Made by a program: the position numbers and the translations under genes. The notes beneath the pieces are model-generated. The model did not search any database and was not told where the DNA came from. It saw only the letters and a list, made by a program, of their open reading frames with translations. From Calendula officinalis (taxonomy: Eukaryota; Streptophyta; Magnoliopsida; Asterales; Asteraceae), in NCBI GenBank assembly GCA_963853835.1, contig OY970820.1:43994907-44058906 (forward strand): a stretch of 64,000 bases of DNA, written 5' to 3'. Below are positions 1 to 10,772 of the stretch, piece by piece. Every line of letters starts with the position of its first letter. The stretch's first letter is position 1.

Positions 1-540
1 GTCAACCATACCTTTTCCAACTAGCAATTTCCGTACCCACGGCGCATCATTACCAACCTATCACTCTCAGTTCTACCCACTATTACTTTCTCATCAATCG
101 TCCCCGTTAATCCAAGGGTCACACCTTAACATAAGGTCACAATAACATTTACCGTTTCTTGACCTTCACTTGGTCACTCATACTATCACTTAGTATTCTT
201 TCAACCATCTTTATATCACATTGATCAACTTAAATTATCGGAACTAGGCTCTCTACCGTAATACGTCCCACACCCTTATACGGTGTACTATGTCTTGGTT
301 ACCACATGGTAATTTTCTCACTAGGAGTTTCTCTTTCCTTCTGTTCTATAAATCGTAGGCATCCCCTACATTTACACAACCTAAATGCAACCCGTATTTC
401 AAGCCAAATTCTCATTTACCATAACATAATGGCAATACTCATTAATCACATGGTTCTACATTCATCATATAGACACATAAACATATACATACATATATAT
501 ATATATATACACACACATATATCACGCCAGTTCAATCTAA

Positions 541-709
541 ACATCTCTATTGTGCACATATACAAACATACGTACACGTCACCAATACCATCTATACATC
601 TCTATTGCGCACATATACAAACATATGTATATGTCACACCAATACCATCTATACATCTCTATTGTGCACATATACAAACATATGTATATGTCACACCAAT
701 ACCATCTGG
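541..709. repeat. Minisatellite, three copies of a 55-57 bp unit
   Basis: Three head-to-tail copies begin with ACATCTCTATTG at about 541, 596 and 653 and end before CATCTGG. The second and third copies have a 2-bp insertion and TGTATATG in place of CGTACACG. The same three-copy block recurs at about 17231-17400 and 23325-23500 in the other array units, so the triplication predates the array. A (TA)n tract lies just before it. Confidence 0.8.
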
Positions 710-1519
710 TATCCATCTTTTTACATTACGTAGCTTTGCTACTTTCTCACTCATTCCATCGCCCAATTATTCATCATGTATTCAAGCACCAATTGCATAA
801 TATCACATTATTGTTTTCTTGCATATCTAACATATTTCTCATCTAACATATTACTCAACACGATTCCCATGACACTACCTTTCCATCGTCATATGCCTTC
901 GAAGGCCATCACCTAATGCACATGCATTGTACCCCGCGGGTAACTAATAACATCTCGCTTCACCTACATATTAACCACCATTAACCATAACTCATCGGTC
1001 ATCTTTGAGTCAACCAATCGACTCCTGTCTACACTTGCAACTCATGACTTAGCACCCAATCATGTTCGATGAACAAAACTTGTCGTTTCGACACTCAACC
1101 CTTTATCACATGCGACACTCCGGTCAATGATTTTCAAAAAAAATACGAATTTATTTAACCCGGAAGGTTATTCCCACGATGACTATTCACGTCATACAAC
1201 TCATCTACTAATCCCCGTAAGCACCAAATCGGGCAACAATCTAACAATATGGCTATACTCACACAACACACTGGCTTGGTGCATACTCAACCAATCCATC
1301 ACAATGGTCTTACCAAATGTCTCTACTCTCATCGACACTTAATTAATCTTGCTAATTCAATTCTTTTAAGTAAATAAGGTTTAACAATAACATTCATAAC
1401 ATTCAAAACATGGTTTTAACAAGAACATTTGGAAAGATTACCATAGTACCCAAAACTAAAGTCTTAGGGAATCAAATGGTACACCGGCCTAATCATCAAA
1501 TCTTACAATTACGGGTCGC

Positions 1520-2476
1520 CTAATTCTTAGCTCCCGAACCTGACGCCCCATCGCGCGCCTCCTCCCGCGCGAGTAGGAAGGACCGTCCTTTCACCCCTGC
1601 CGGCTCCGCCTTCTTTTGAACCGCGGACACAAGCGATCCGGTTTTCTTCTTCGGGCACACATGGCTATAATGCCCTTTCTCATGGCACGAGTAACACTCA
1701 ACCTCGGCCATTGGTTTGGATCTACAATCTCGGGCCAAATGTCCCGTCTTCCCACAATCATGGCAAATCTTCGGTTCCCCTCTGCATTCACCGGTATGAC
1801 TCTTCCCACACCTCTTGCACGAGGCTAAACTTCCTTGCCTAGAGAAGTTCGACGTGAACTTCCCCTTCTTAACCGTACCCGAGCCACTCTCGGCATTCCT
1901 CTTATCTCCCACATACGCCCTCTCGGCAACTTTTGCCTCGTTCACCTCTTCCACACCTCGGGCGGCACTAATGGCCTCATCTAGCGTGACCGCTCTCTTT
2001 ACCTCCAACTGATAATCCCAAGGTAGCCCACTAGCATACCTAACTACCCTCAACCTCTCCTCGGAGTAGGTCTTAGCAACAAACGGAAGTAATCCCGTGA
2101 ATTCCCTCGTGTACTCCTCGACCGACATCTCACTCTTCCTTAGGGTCACAAACTTCTCATGCATTTTCTCCAAGTCCCGGTCGGGACAAAATTTCTTCCT
2201 CAACCTCGCGGTAAACTCATCCCATGACATTCTCTCTATCACCTCCCTCCCGAGGGTCTCATAAACTATGTCCCACCAGACCATAGCATCCTCTTTTAGC
2301 AATTGAGATGCATACAACACCATATCAGTTTTCTTGCACTTGCTACTTCCGATGACCCGCTCGGTCTCTCGGATCCACCTCATAGTTACCTTCGGGTCCG
2401 AACTACCCGTATATATGTTTGGCTTACAAGCCATGAATGTCTTAAAAGAACAACCATCATTTTCATCGGGCCTCGC
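1520..2476 (-). pseudogene. gag fragment, C-terminal part, cut by the nested element
   Basis: Read on the minus strand, this is the gag of the array element from about residue 112 to its natural stop. It carries the retrotransposon gag core (WWDIVYETLGREV, then KKFCPDRDLEKMHEKF) and, near the C-terminus, cysteine-rich knuckles: a CKRCGKSHTGEC motif, then two CCHC zinc knuckles (CHDCGKTGHLARDC and CYSCHEKGHYSHVC). The intact copy at 24308-25597 shows that about 110 N-terminal residues are missing. They were cut away where the LTR begins at 2477, and a few residues at the broken end are read from LTR DNA. Gag would package element RNA in a virus-like particle. This copy cannot make a full protein. 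Confidence 0.85.
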
Positions 2477-5144
2477 TGTCACACCCCGCCAAAAATGAGT
2501 TTTACTTCATTTAAAATGTTTTGCGGAAGAACGAAGGTGTAACGTTCATGACAACATAGCAAAAATTAAGTAAACAAACAACCACGCAATAACAAAAAAT
2601 AAACGTTTGTTTCACTTTCCAAAAGTAGAAAAATTCCAAAAATAGCAAGTTTCCTAAAATAGAAATTGTTTGAAATGAAATGATTGTTCGTAAACTTAAT
2701 GTTTTAATCATGGCTCACGATAATCTCAATGCTCATATCCTCCAACTCCACTGCACCTAATTACCTGGAAAAACATAAATAGTAAAAGGGTCAACAATAA
2801 TGTTGAGTGAATCCACAGGGTTAATGTTTATGATGAAAGTAAAGTGATTTGCTACCCAAAATGTTTGTTAAGAAAATGGTTTATGACTGAAAATGTATAA
2901 GGTTCAACACTCATATGATATGAGTAATAAGTATGAAATGTTTAGTATAGTTGTAGAATGTATACAACTACTAGTTATGTTTATGAAAAAGTGTTGAACA
3001 AAATGTTGTGTTTGACATCGCATGAACTGTTATCCCCAACAGGTAGCTAGTCTATTGAGTTAATATACCAACCCCTAAGTCCACAATCAACACTTCAACT
3101 CCAGTATGTTATGTTATTTTATGGATATACACTCCCGGAGATGTCTTGGATAAACCAAGTAATGATCAAACGTTCGTTGGGAGGATGAGTGTCAGCCAAT
3201 AGTACTATTTGCATATCTATGGTCTAGATCCACTAGTTAATGATTGCTGGTAACCTTAGTCCGGTATAATAATTGTTTGTCATGCCAACGCGATAATGAA
3301 AATGTATAGATGTTGTACAGTCATAGCAAAACAGTAGCAGTTGTGTTTATGTTTTCCACCCCAAAGTTTATAAAAGAGTTAAAAGAGAAAAAGGGGTCTG
3401 TGGACTCACCTGGAAAAGCTTAGCACCAAGAGACTTAAGACAGAGGAATCCTTGGGAGACTCCTAGCTTCCTAAATGATTTAACTAATGATTAGACTAAG
3501 CTAACACAGGCGATTCTATACACGATATAAGTTAAGCAATATGTATTACATGTTATGTTTTATGTTTCGTGACATCGAACGAACTTAGATTATTGGACCT
3601 TATTAGGTCGAAATGAAATGAAATGAGATGAAATGAAATGGGCTACGAAATGAAATGAAATGAAATGGGCTTGGGTTAGGCTTATTGGGCCTAGATTGGG
3701 CCTATTGGGCCTATTGGGCCTAATGGGCTTAATGGGTTGGGCCACTTGGGCCTCTTATTGGGCTTAGGTCCACTTAGGTTGGGCCTTGAATTGGGCTTGG
3801 CCCAATTGGGTTCGGTTTGGTTGGGTATGGGCCAAAGGTTTGGGCTTTGGTCCAAATGGGCTTGGATACTAATGGGCCAATCAAGGTTTGGGCCCGATGG
3901 ACTAAAATAGATCGATATGGGCCAAGTTCAGGCCTTGGCCCGATTGGGTATTCGGGTTTGGGTCCACGGTTTGGGTCAAGATTGGTCAACGATAGTCAAC
4001 ACTTAGGTTCTAGATTTTGGTTAGGGTTTAGGGTATAATTAAATTCGGTCAACTAAAGTCAACTACGGTTAATCTAGCTATCGAATGGTCAAATAGTCAA
4101 CCATGAAAGTCAATTAGGGTTAGGGTTCGGCTAGGGTTTAACCTAGGGTTCGGTCTAGGGTTGGCCGAAGGCCAAAACCCTACGGGTTTAGCTCTAGATC
4201 GGGTCTAAGGTTCGAGTTCGGTGGCTAGTTTGGCTAGATCTCATGTTATACATCTCAAGGATTCTAGATCTACGGCATTCGGTCAAATCTAGGATAGATC
4301 TAGGGTTTAACATACGGGTCTAACAATCAAAACAACAAAACAAATACAATACACACACACATGACCCGATCGGATGAGAACACGCATGTGTGTTCGATTT
4401 TTCATGGCTAACCGAGACCATATGGCCTAAGGCCATGGTCTCGGGTACGAAACAGCAACTAGACAAGGTTTAAGCAAGTAGAAAACAAGAGGTTAGGGTT
4501 CATACCTTGAATCGATGAGCAAGAAAAGGGTACGGGTTTGCTTGCGATCGGAAAACGGACGAACAAGGGGCTCGGGTTTGCTCTTTTTGATCGGAACTCG
4601 GGACTTGTGGGTGTGCCTTGGCCGAAATTAGTAAAGAGATTTAGGGTTATGGTTGCTTAGTATTTATAAGGAAGAATTAGGGTTTTCTTGGAAGAGTTAT
4701 AGTCTAACTATGATTCCTTTGAATGAGATGGATAAGAATACATGAGATAGGAACAAGATAAGATCAACCTCACACCCAAGGGTGTTCGGCCGACTAGAGG
4801 GGCACGAGCAAAAGTAGGCCGGCCACATAGTGGTCGGTCAAAGATCGAGGTGTCGGGTTTAGAGCGTAGTTCAAATCGAGTCACGTTTATATTAAGTTAA
4901 TACGTTTATTATTTAACCGAGAAAGTTATCGTTTTAGAAATGTTTTAGGTCAAAGTGTCACCATAAGTCAATAAGATATTGTGTTGACTAAAATAATCAA
5001 ACACTAATGTATGGTGTAAAATATGTATGTTTGTTGTGTAGAAGGAATGCCAAAAATAGAAATGTCTATAAGTAGAAACTTTCTAAATAAGGAAAGTTCT
5101 AGAAATGAAATGAAGTTACATACCAGAAATATCGAGTTGTCACA
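2477..5144 (-). repeat. 3' LTR of the nested gypsy element (complete, 2668 bp)
   Basis: The plus strand starts TGTCACACCCC at 2477 and ends GAGTTGTCACA at 5144; in the sense direction this is TGTGACAACTC...GGGGTGTGACA, with canonical TG...CA ends. The first 1450 bp match 10773-12200. A block of AAATG repeats at about 3609-3667 and a run rich in TTGGGCC from 3668 to 3790 account for the length differences between the two LTRs. A long non-coding LTR is usual for plant chromoviruses. Confidence 0.9.
3609..3790. repeat. Short tandem repeats in LTR: (AAATG)n and TTGGGCC-rich tract
   Basis: AAATG/AAATGG pentamers and hexamers are followed by many ATTGGGCCTA-like words. The matching tract in the other LTR (about 11908-12060) is shorter by several units, so the tract is prone to slippage. 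Confidence 0.7.
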
Positions 5145-5180
5145 TTCTCCCCTGGTTGAAGAAATTTCGTCCCGAAATTT
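5145..5180 (-). promoter_or_regulatory. Polypurine tract and adjoining hairpin of the nested element
   Basis: In the sense direction a purine-rich tract (ACCAGGGGAGAA) directly abuts the 3' LTR start TGTGACA. This is the expected site for priming plus-strand DNA synthesis. A perfect palindrome, AAATTTCG-TCC-CGAAATTT on the plus strand (5162-5180), lies immediately upstream of it. Similar hairpins with different stems sit at the same place in two other families in this window. Confidence 0.8.
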
Positions 5181-6270
5181 AAGACGAAGCATGAACAGGA
5201 GAGACAACGAGAAAAAGATGAGGATATTTCTTTCGCATCTGGTCCTCACGTTCCCACGTGAATTCAGGACCTCTTTTGGAGTTCCATCTGACTTTAACAA
5301 TTTTGATCTTGCTTCTTCGCAACTTTTGCTCTTTCCAGTCAGATATTTCAATTGGTTCCTCGGTGAAATGAAGCTTGTCGTCGATAATAATTTCATCAGT
5401 AGGGACGATAAGCGAAGGATCATGAATAAACTTTTTAAGATTAGAAACATGAAATGTGTTGTGAACATTGCTGAGCTCATTAGGAAGACGAAGGCGATAT
5501 GCAACAGCACCGATTCTTTCAAGAATCTCAAATGGTCCGACATAACGAGGACTGAGCTTTCCTTTCTTACCAAAACGTACAACACCTTTCCAAGGTGCTA
5601 CTTTTAGCAAAACATGGTCGCCAACGGCGAACTCTAAAGGCTTTTGACGATTATCAGCATAACTCTTTTGTCGATCTCTGGCAGCCTTGATACGATCTTT
5701 GATTTTAAAAATCTTGTCAGTCGTTTCTTGTAGAATTTCAGGACCAGTAATTTGACGATCACAAATTTCAATCCAACAAAGTGGCGAACAACACTTTCTT
5801 CCATACAGGGCTTCAAACGGTGCGGCCTTAATAGTTGTATGATAACTATTATTATACGAGAACTCAGCTAAAGGGAGATGAGAATCCCAACTTCCACCAA
5901 AATCAATAACACATGCTCTCAGCATGTCTTCCAAAGTTTGAATTGTTCTTTCAGTCTGACCATCTGTTTGAGGATGATAGGCAGTACTCATATCGAGGCG
6001 AGTACCGAGAGATTTTTGCAACGATTGCCAAAAACGAGACGTAAAGCGACTATCACGATCCGAGATGATCGCGACTGGCACACCATGCCGAGATACAACT
6101 TCCTTTAAATAAATTCTTGTTAGCTTCTCCATCTGATCAGTTTCCTTGATAGGAATGAAATGAGCTGATTTGGTCAATCGATCGACAATTACCCAAATTG
6201 TATCATGACCACTAGATGTTCGAGGCAATTTTTGGTTATAAAATCCATAGAGATTTCTTCCCATTTCCAT
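5179..6270 (-). CDS. pol C-terminal part: integrase core and chromodomain-like tail
   Basis: This continues the polyprotein after a frame break. It carries the rest of the integrase catalytic core, with the second Asp in ISDRDSRFTSRFW and the Glu in TDGQTERTIQ. The first Asp sits just upstream in the other frame (SMDFIT). A GPY/F-type segment follows (LSPRYVGPFEIL). The C-terminal motif VKVRWNSKRGPEFTWE ending in KYPHLF is the chromodomain-like tail of plant chromoviruses, which may guide insertion. The first Met here overlaps the end of the upstream frame and is probably not a real start. The two frames meet at an A5 run (sense) at 6229-6233. Two extra A residues there relative to the expected junction would explain the break, so this copy's integrase is probably inactive. 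Confidence 0.85.
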   Translation of the reverse strand: MEMGRNLYGFYNQKLPRTSSGHDTIWVIVDRLTKSAHFIPIKETDQMEKLTRIYLKEVVSRHGVPVAIISDRDSRFTSRFWQSLQKSLGTRLDMSTAYHPQTDGQTERTIQTLEDMLRACVIDFGGSWDSHLPLAEFSYNNSYHTTIKAAPFEALYGRKCCSPLCWIEICDRQITGPEILQETTDKIFKIKDRIKAARDRQKSYADNRQKPLEFAVGDHVLLKVAPWKGVVRFGKKGKLSPRYVGPFEILERIGAVAYRLRLPNELSNVHNTFHVSNLKKFIHDPSLIVPTDEIIIDDKLHFTEEPIEISDWKEQKLRRSKIKIVKVRWNSKRGPEFTWEREDQMRKKYPHLFLVVSPVHASS

Positions 6271-9200
6271 TCAGGGATCTCTGGTTGTTGTAGAAGACCG
6301 GAAGGCTTCTGATTCTCTGCTTTCACTCTAGCACAAGTTAAACATTTGCTGACATAAACTGCGATTTCTTTCTTCATATTTGGCCACCAATATAACTTTT
6401 TGACATCTTTATACATCTTGTCGGCACCAGGATGAATAGAATATTTGGATCGGTGAGCTTCATTCAAGATAACATTGCGAACACTTCCAAAATTCGGAAC
6501 CCATAAACGATTCATGAAATAAAGAGTTCCATCCACCTTTGCTTCTAACTGCTTCTCCATACCACGCAAAGCTTCACTTTTGATGCTCTCTACCTTCAGG
6601 GCTTCAGTTTGGAATTCTTGAACTTGGGAAGATAGATTTGAACGAACAGAGATTGGAAGGGCTCGAACTCGACGAGGTTTAGGTTGCTCTTTCCGACTTA
6701 AGGCATCAGCTACCACATTAGCCTTACCAGGATGATACTTAATCTCACATTCATAGTCATTCATCAACTCTATCCATCTACGCTGTCTCATATTGAGATC
6801 TTTCTGATTGAAGATATGTTGTAAACTCTTGTGATCGGTGAATATTGTGCACTTGGTACCGTAGAGGTAATGTCTCCAAATCTTTAACGCGAAAATAACT
6901 GCACCCAACTCAAGATCATGAGTTGTATAATTCTTCTCGTGGTTCTTCAGTTGTCGAGAGGCATAGGCGATCACTTTGTAATGTTGCATCAATACACAAC
7001 CTAGCCCTTGGTGCGAAGCATCACAGTACACCACGAAATTATCGGTTCCTTCAGGGAGAGATAGAATAGGAGCAGAACATAATTTAGATTTTAGAGATTG
7101 GAAGGCTGATTCTTGCTTTTCACCCCAGACAAATTTCTCATCCTTATGTGTTAACACCGTTAAATCCTTTGCAATCTTCGAGAAATTTGCTATAAACCTT
7201 CTATAGTAACCAGCAAGACCAAGGAATTGTCTTACTTCAGTTGGGGTCTTCGGAGCTTCCCAATTCTTTATAGCTTCTATCTTTGCAGGATCAACGTGAA
7301 TACCTTCTTCGTTGATAATATGACCCAGAAATTGGACTTCACGCAACCAAAATTCACACTTGGACAACTTGGCGTACAACTTCTCCTTCTCCAACAACTC
7401 AAGAATGATTCTTAAGTGCTCTTCATGCTCTTTTCTAGAATGCGAATAGATGAGAATATCATCTATGAAGACAATAATGAATTTATCGAGATACTGCTTG
7501 CACACTCTGTTCATGAGATCCATAAACACAGCAGGTGCATTGGTCAAACCAAATGGCATTACCAAAAATTCATAATGACCATAGCGAGTTCTAAAAGCAG
7601 TTTTGGGCACATCTTCATCACGAACTTTTAACTGATGGTAACCAGATCGAAGATCGATTTTGGAATAGAAACTCGATCCTTGGAGTTGATCGAATAGATC
7701 ATCAAAACGGGGAAGAGGATATCGGTTCTTAATTGTTACTTTGTTCAATTCACGATAATCGATGCACATTCTCATTGAACCATCTTTCTTTTTAACAAAA
7801 AGGACCGGAGCTCCCCAAGGCGAGAAACTCGGTCGAATGAAACCAAGATCAAGAAGTTCTTGTAATTGCGATGAAAGTTCTTGCATTTCAGACGGTGCAA
7901 GACGATAAGGAGAACGCGCGATAGGTGCGGCTCCCGGAATCAGATCAATACGGAATTCAACTTGTCTTTGAGGCGGCAGTCCAGGCAATTCACTAGGAAA
8001 TACACCAGGAAAATCACGAACAATATGAATGTCCTCAATCTTACGATCTTTGGACTTTGTGTCAACGCCATGAGCAAGAAACGCTTGGCATCCTTTACGA
8101 AGATATTCTTGAGCTTTCATGGAAGTTATTATTTTTATGTTTTTGTTTCTTTGTTCACCTTGAATTATTAAAGTTTCTGTTTTGGATAAGGGAATTCGGA
8201 TTTGTTTGGTGTAACATATTATTTCAGCACGGTTTTTAGACAACCAATCCATCCCTATGACGATATCAAAACTTCCTAGTTCTACAGGCACAAGGTCTAT
8301 ATCAAAAATGTGATCATCTAGGTCAAGCTTACAACCTTTAAAAACTTCACTAGACCTAACAACTTTTCCATTTGCTAACTCGATTTCATAATTCACTTTC
8401 AAACGATTAGGTTTTTGATTTAAGAAACTTTTAAATTCGGTCGATACGAAACTCAAGTCGGCTCCCGAGTCAAATAAAATAGAAGCAAAATGATTGTTGA
8501 CGATAAACGTACCAGTGACGGTATCAGGGTTCTCACGAGCTTCTTGAGCATTCATAACAAATGCACGACCACGACCATTTTGACGATCATTGTTGTTGTT
8601 GGCATTGCGATTGTTGTTACGATTGTTATTACGATTGCCATTGTTGTTGTTGCCATTCTGGTTATTGTTGTTCTGAAGTCTAGGGCAACGATTACGATAA
8701 TGGTTAGAATCACCACACTCGTAGCAGACAGGATTCTTAGGAGGATTGTTGGACGAACACTTTCTGAAATTATGACCCCAGCGGTCACACTTGAAGCATT
8801 TCTCACACTGACCATCATGATGCCAGTTACATCTGTTACACAAGGGCTTGCTTCCAGCATATGACTTAGAATCTGAATTGGACTGATTGTTGTTCTGAGT
8901 AGAGGCAGCATAATTCTTAGTCTTTTGGTATTTGTTCCCTTTGTGATCACGTTTGTTGTCGTAGGAACGCTTTCCATTTTCATTGTTCATGTTATCAGAA
9001 GATTTGCTAGACACCACCAGCTTGTCTTTGAATGATCCACTTCTCATTGCATCTTCAGTCAACCTTGTTGCACGATTCACAGCATCTTCGAATGTTGTCG
9101 GTTCAGAAGCAATAACATGAGTACGAATAAGATCATGAAGACCTTGGAGATACTTTTCAATGCGCTTGAATTCAGGAGAAACCATATGAGGAACGAGACG

Positions 9201-9800
9201 AGCGAGTTCTTGAAACTTAGTCGTGTAGGTAACAATATCAGATCCAACCATGGACAGATTCCATAGTTCCACCTCAACTTTTTGTAGCTCTCTCCTTGGA
9301 CAAAACTTCTGAGTTAACTGATCCTTGAACGCATCCCAAGTCATAGCATCAACAGTTGCACGACCTAAGACTTGCACTTGAGAATTCCACCAGGACAACG
9401 CTTCCTTGGACAACGTACTAGCAGCAAACTTCATCATATTCTCAGGGGCACATTGAATGACAATGAAAATGGATTCCACCTTCTCAATCCAGTGGATGAT
9501 AGCAATAGCACCTTCAGATCCAGAGTAAGTCGGAGGATGACAGGACGTGAAGGTCTTATAAGATTGACCTTGACGATTGGGATCTGAAGTTTAAACAAAT
9601 AAGGAAAGAGAATGAACAATGGGTTAAAATAAAATGGAAATAAATGAATCTTCTTTCATGGAGTCGTATAATATACCGTTGTTTCCCGCATTAGATGCAC
9701 CAGCGGCATTTCCTCTTGCAGCGTTCATTTGAGCCATTGCTTCAGCGATACGGCGTTCCACCATTTGTTCGACAGTCTCAGCGTTTCCTCCTCGAGCCAT
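6189..9800 (-). CDS. gag-pol of nested gypsy element, two exons, frameshifted near the end
   Basis: Exon 1 is 9677-9800 (ATG at 9798-9800, starting MARGGNAETVEQ). Exon 2 runs from 9583 down to 6189. The 93-bp intron at 9584-9676 starts GTATAT and ends CTTCAG. Both sides carry in-frame stops if it is unspliced, and splicing joins the frames exactly (N-N-D-P-N-R). Domains in order: gag core (WWNSQVQVLGRATVDAM, KFCPRRELQKVE), zinc knuckles (CFKCDRWGHNFRKC, CYECGDSNHYRNRC), Asn-rich linker, aspartic protease (LFDSGAD), reverse transcriptase (FIDD catalytic motif), RNase H (YCDASHQG, FTDHKS) and the integrase zinc finger (H...H...CLTC). The frame is lost inside the integrase at 6229-6233 and ends with a short foreign tail. 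The product would make a particle, copy RNA to DNA and integrate it; with this break it is probably defective. Confidence 0.88.
9584..9676 (-). other. Predicted spliceosomal intron within gag (93 bp)
   Basis: The sense sequence begins GTATATTATACG, ends with a T/C-rich stretch and CTTCAG, and is AT-rich, as plant introns are. Reading through it meets a TAA in the exon 1 frame and a TAA just before the acceptor in the exon 2 frame. Removing it restores one uninterrupted gag frame, including the conserved stretch CHPPTYSGSEGA at the start of exon 2. Confidence 0.75.
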
Positions 9801-10156
9801 TGATGAATTGCTGACACAAATAATATGACAAGGAATTAAGAAGTGAATAATATAGGAGGACTATCAGGAAAATATGTACTTATAATAGGGATCAAAGAGT
9901 AGATATACAATAGACGTAATAGTAGTAGTAGACGTAGATATAAATAGTCATAATTATAGTAGTAGTAGAGACATATAGAAAATACAACTATAAGAACAAT
10001 AGAAATTACTAAAATATCACTTTTATTAAACACGTTCCTAATACATAATAGTTTTATAAGTAGGGCATATTTGCCAATATTAAAGAACAAAAATACTGAA
10101 ATAGCTAAACATAAAATCTAATAATAGAAAAACAAATATAGACGATATGTAGATGA

Positions 10157-10519
10157 CTAATCATCTTCTTCTGGCTCAGAGTCTTCCATAGGCTCTGACT
10201 CTTCTTCTGGCTATTCCTCTGGTTCTCGACTTCGTGGAGTTCTTGGAGCAACATCACGCTTAGGTTTAGCAGGAGAACATAGATAAATGACACCACCCTC
10301 ACGTTTACGATAGACAATAGGACGCTGACCACGAGCTGGAGTAGGAGGACCATTAGGAATAATAGGAAAGGGACGTCTTCTTGGACGACGATGCCATGGG
10401 ACAACAGGAGGTTGTACCACTGCTGGCACTGGAGCAACAGGCACTGGGACTACTGGGACATCAGCATCACGATCACTATCGGAATCATATGAGATATCGA
10501 GGACACTAGCAGGCGACAT
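10157..10519 (-). pseudogene. Accessory ORF upstream of gag, broken by an in-frame TAG
   Basis: Between the primer site and gag lies a reading frame starting MSPASVLDISYDSDSD at 10519. It encodes a Ser/Asp patch, a Pro/Val-rich stretch, a basic Arg/Pro-rich stretch (HRRPRRRPF) and an acidic end. A TAG closes it at 10211-10213 after ...REPEE. In the same frame the acidic stretch continues (PEEESEPMED, SEPEEDD) to a TAG at 10157-10159, so the original protein was probably about 120 residues. I do not recognise a family. Length, composition and position suggest an extra element protein. Against this, the region has not been compared with other copies, so chance coding cannot be excluded. Confidence 0.5.
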
Positions 10520-10757
10520 TCTACTAAACTTGACGCATACTGTTTATTAGGTTATGAAGTTGTAAGGCTTACTGACATATGCTAGCTATAACACTAAGGC
10601 AATACTAACTAAGGCAAATGTTCTAAACTAAGAACAATGGAACTTCAGGATATGAGACTGAGCATGCCATGATTATTTTGATTTTTATAAAAGTGTTTGT
10701 TTTTCCCAAAAATCTTTTGTAGTTATAGACTAGGCTTGCTAATTCACTATAACTTAA

Positions 10758-10769
10758 GCTCTGATACCA
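10758..10769 (-). other. Primer binding site (tRNA-iMet) of nested element
   Basis: The plus strand reads GCTCTGATACCA; in the sense direction TGGTATCAGAGC, complementary to the 3' end of initiator tRNA-Met. It lies 3 nt from the 5' LTR end. Confidence 0.92.
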
Positions 10770-10772
10770 CTC

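Larger units (their letters stand above)
1..2476 (-). mobile_element. Leftmost partial unit of the pol-less gypsy (TR-GAG-like) array
   Basis: This stretch matches 16696-19137 and 22790-25235 almost base for base. It is therefore the inner part of another copy of the ~6.1-kb unit, running off the left window edge. It holds the non-coding region downstream of gag (about 1-1519) and the C-terminal two thirds of gag (1520-2476). The unit stops abruptly at 2476, where the LTR of the nested element begins with TGTCACACC. No pol domain is recognisable. The plus-strand reading frames seen here are low-complexity and are not supported as genes. Confidence 0.85.

Noticed and set aside
306..846. Plus-strand reading frames of 98-164 codons over the array interior
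   Set aside because: They consist of translated minisatellite and (TA)n sequence, recur only because the unit is duplicated, and run opposite to the element. No domain is visible.
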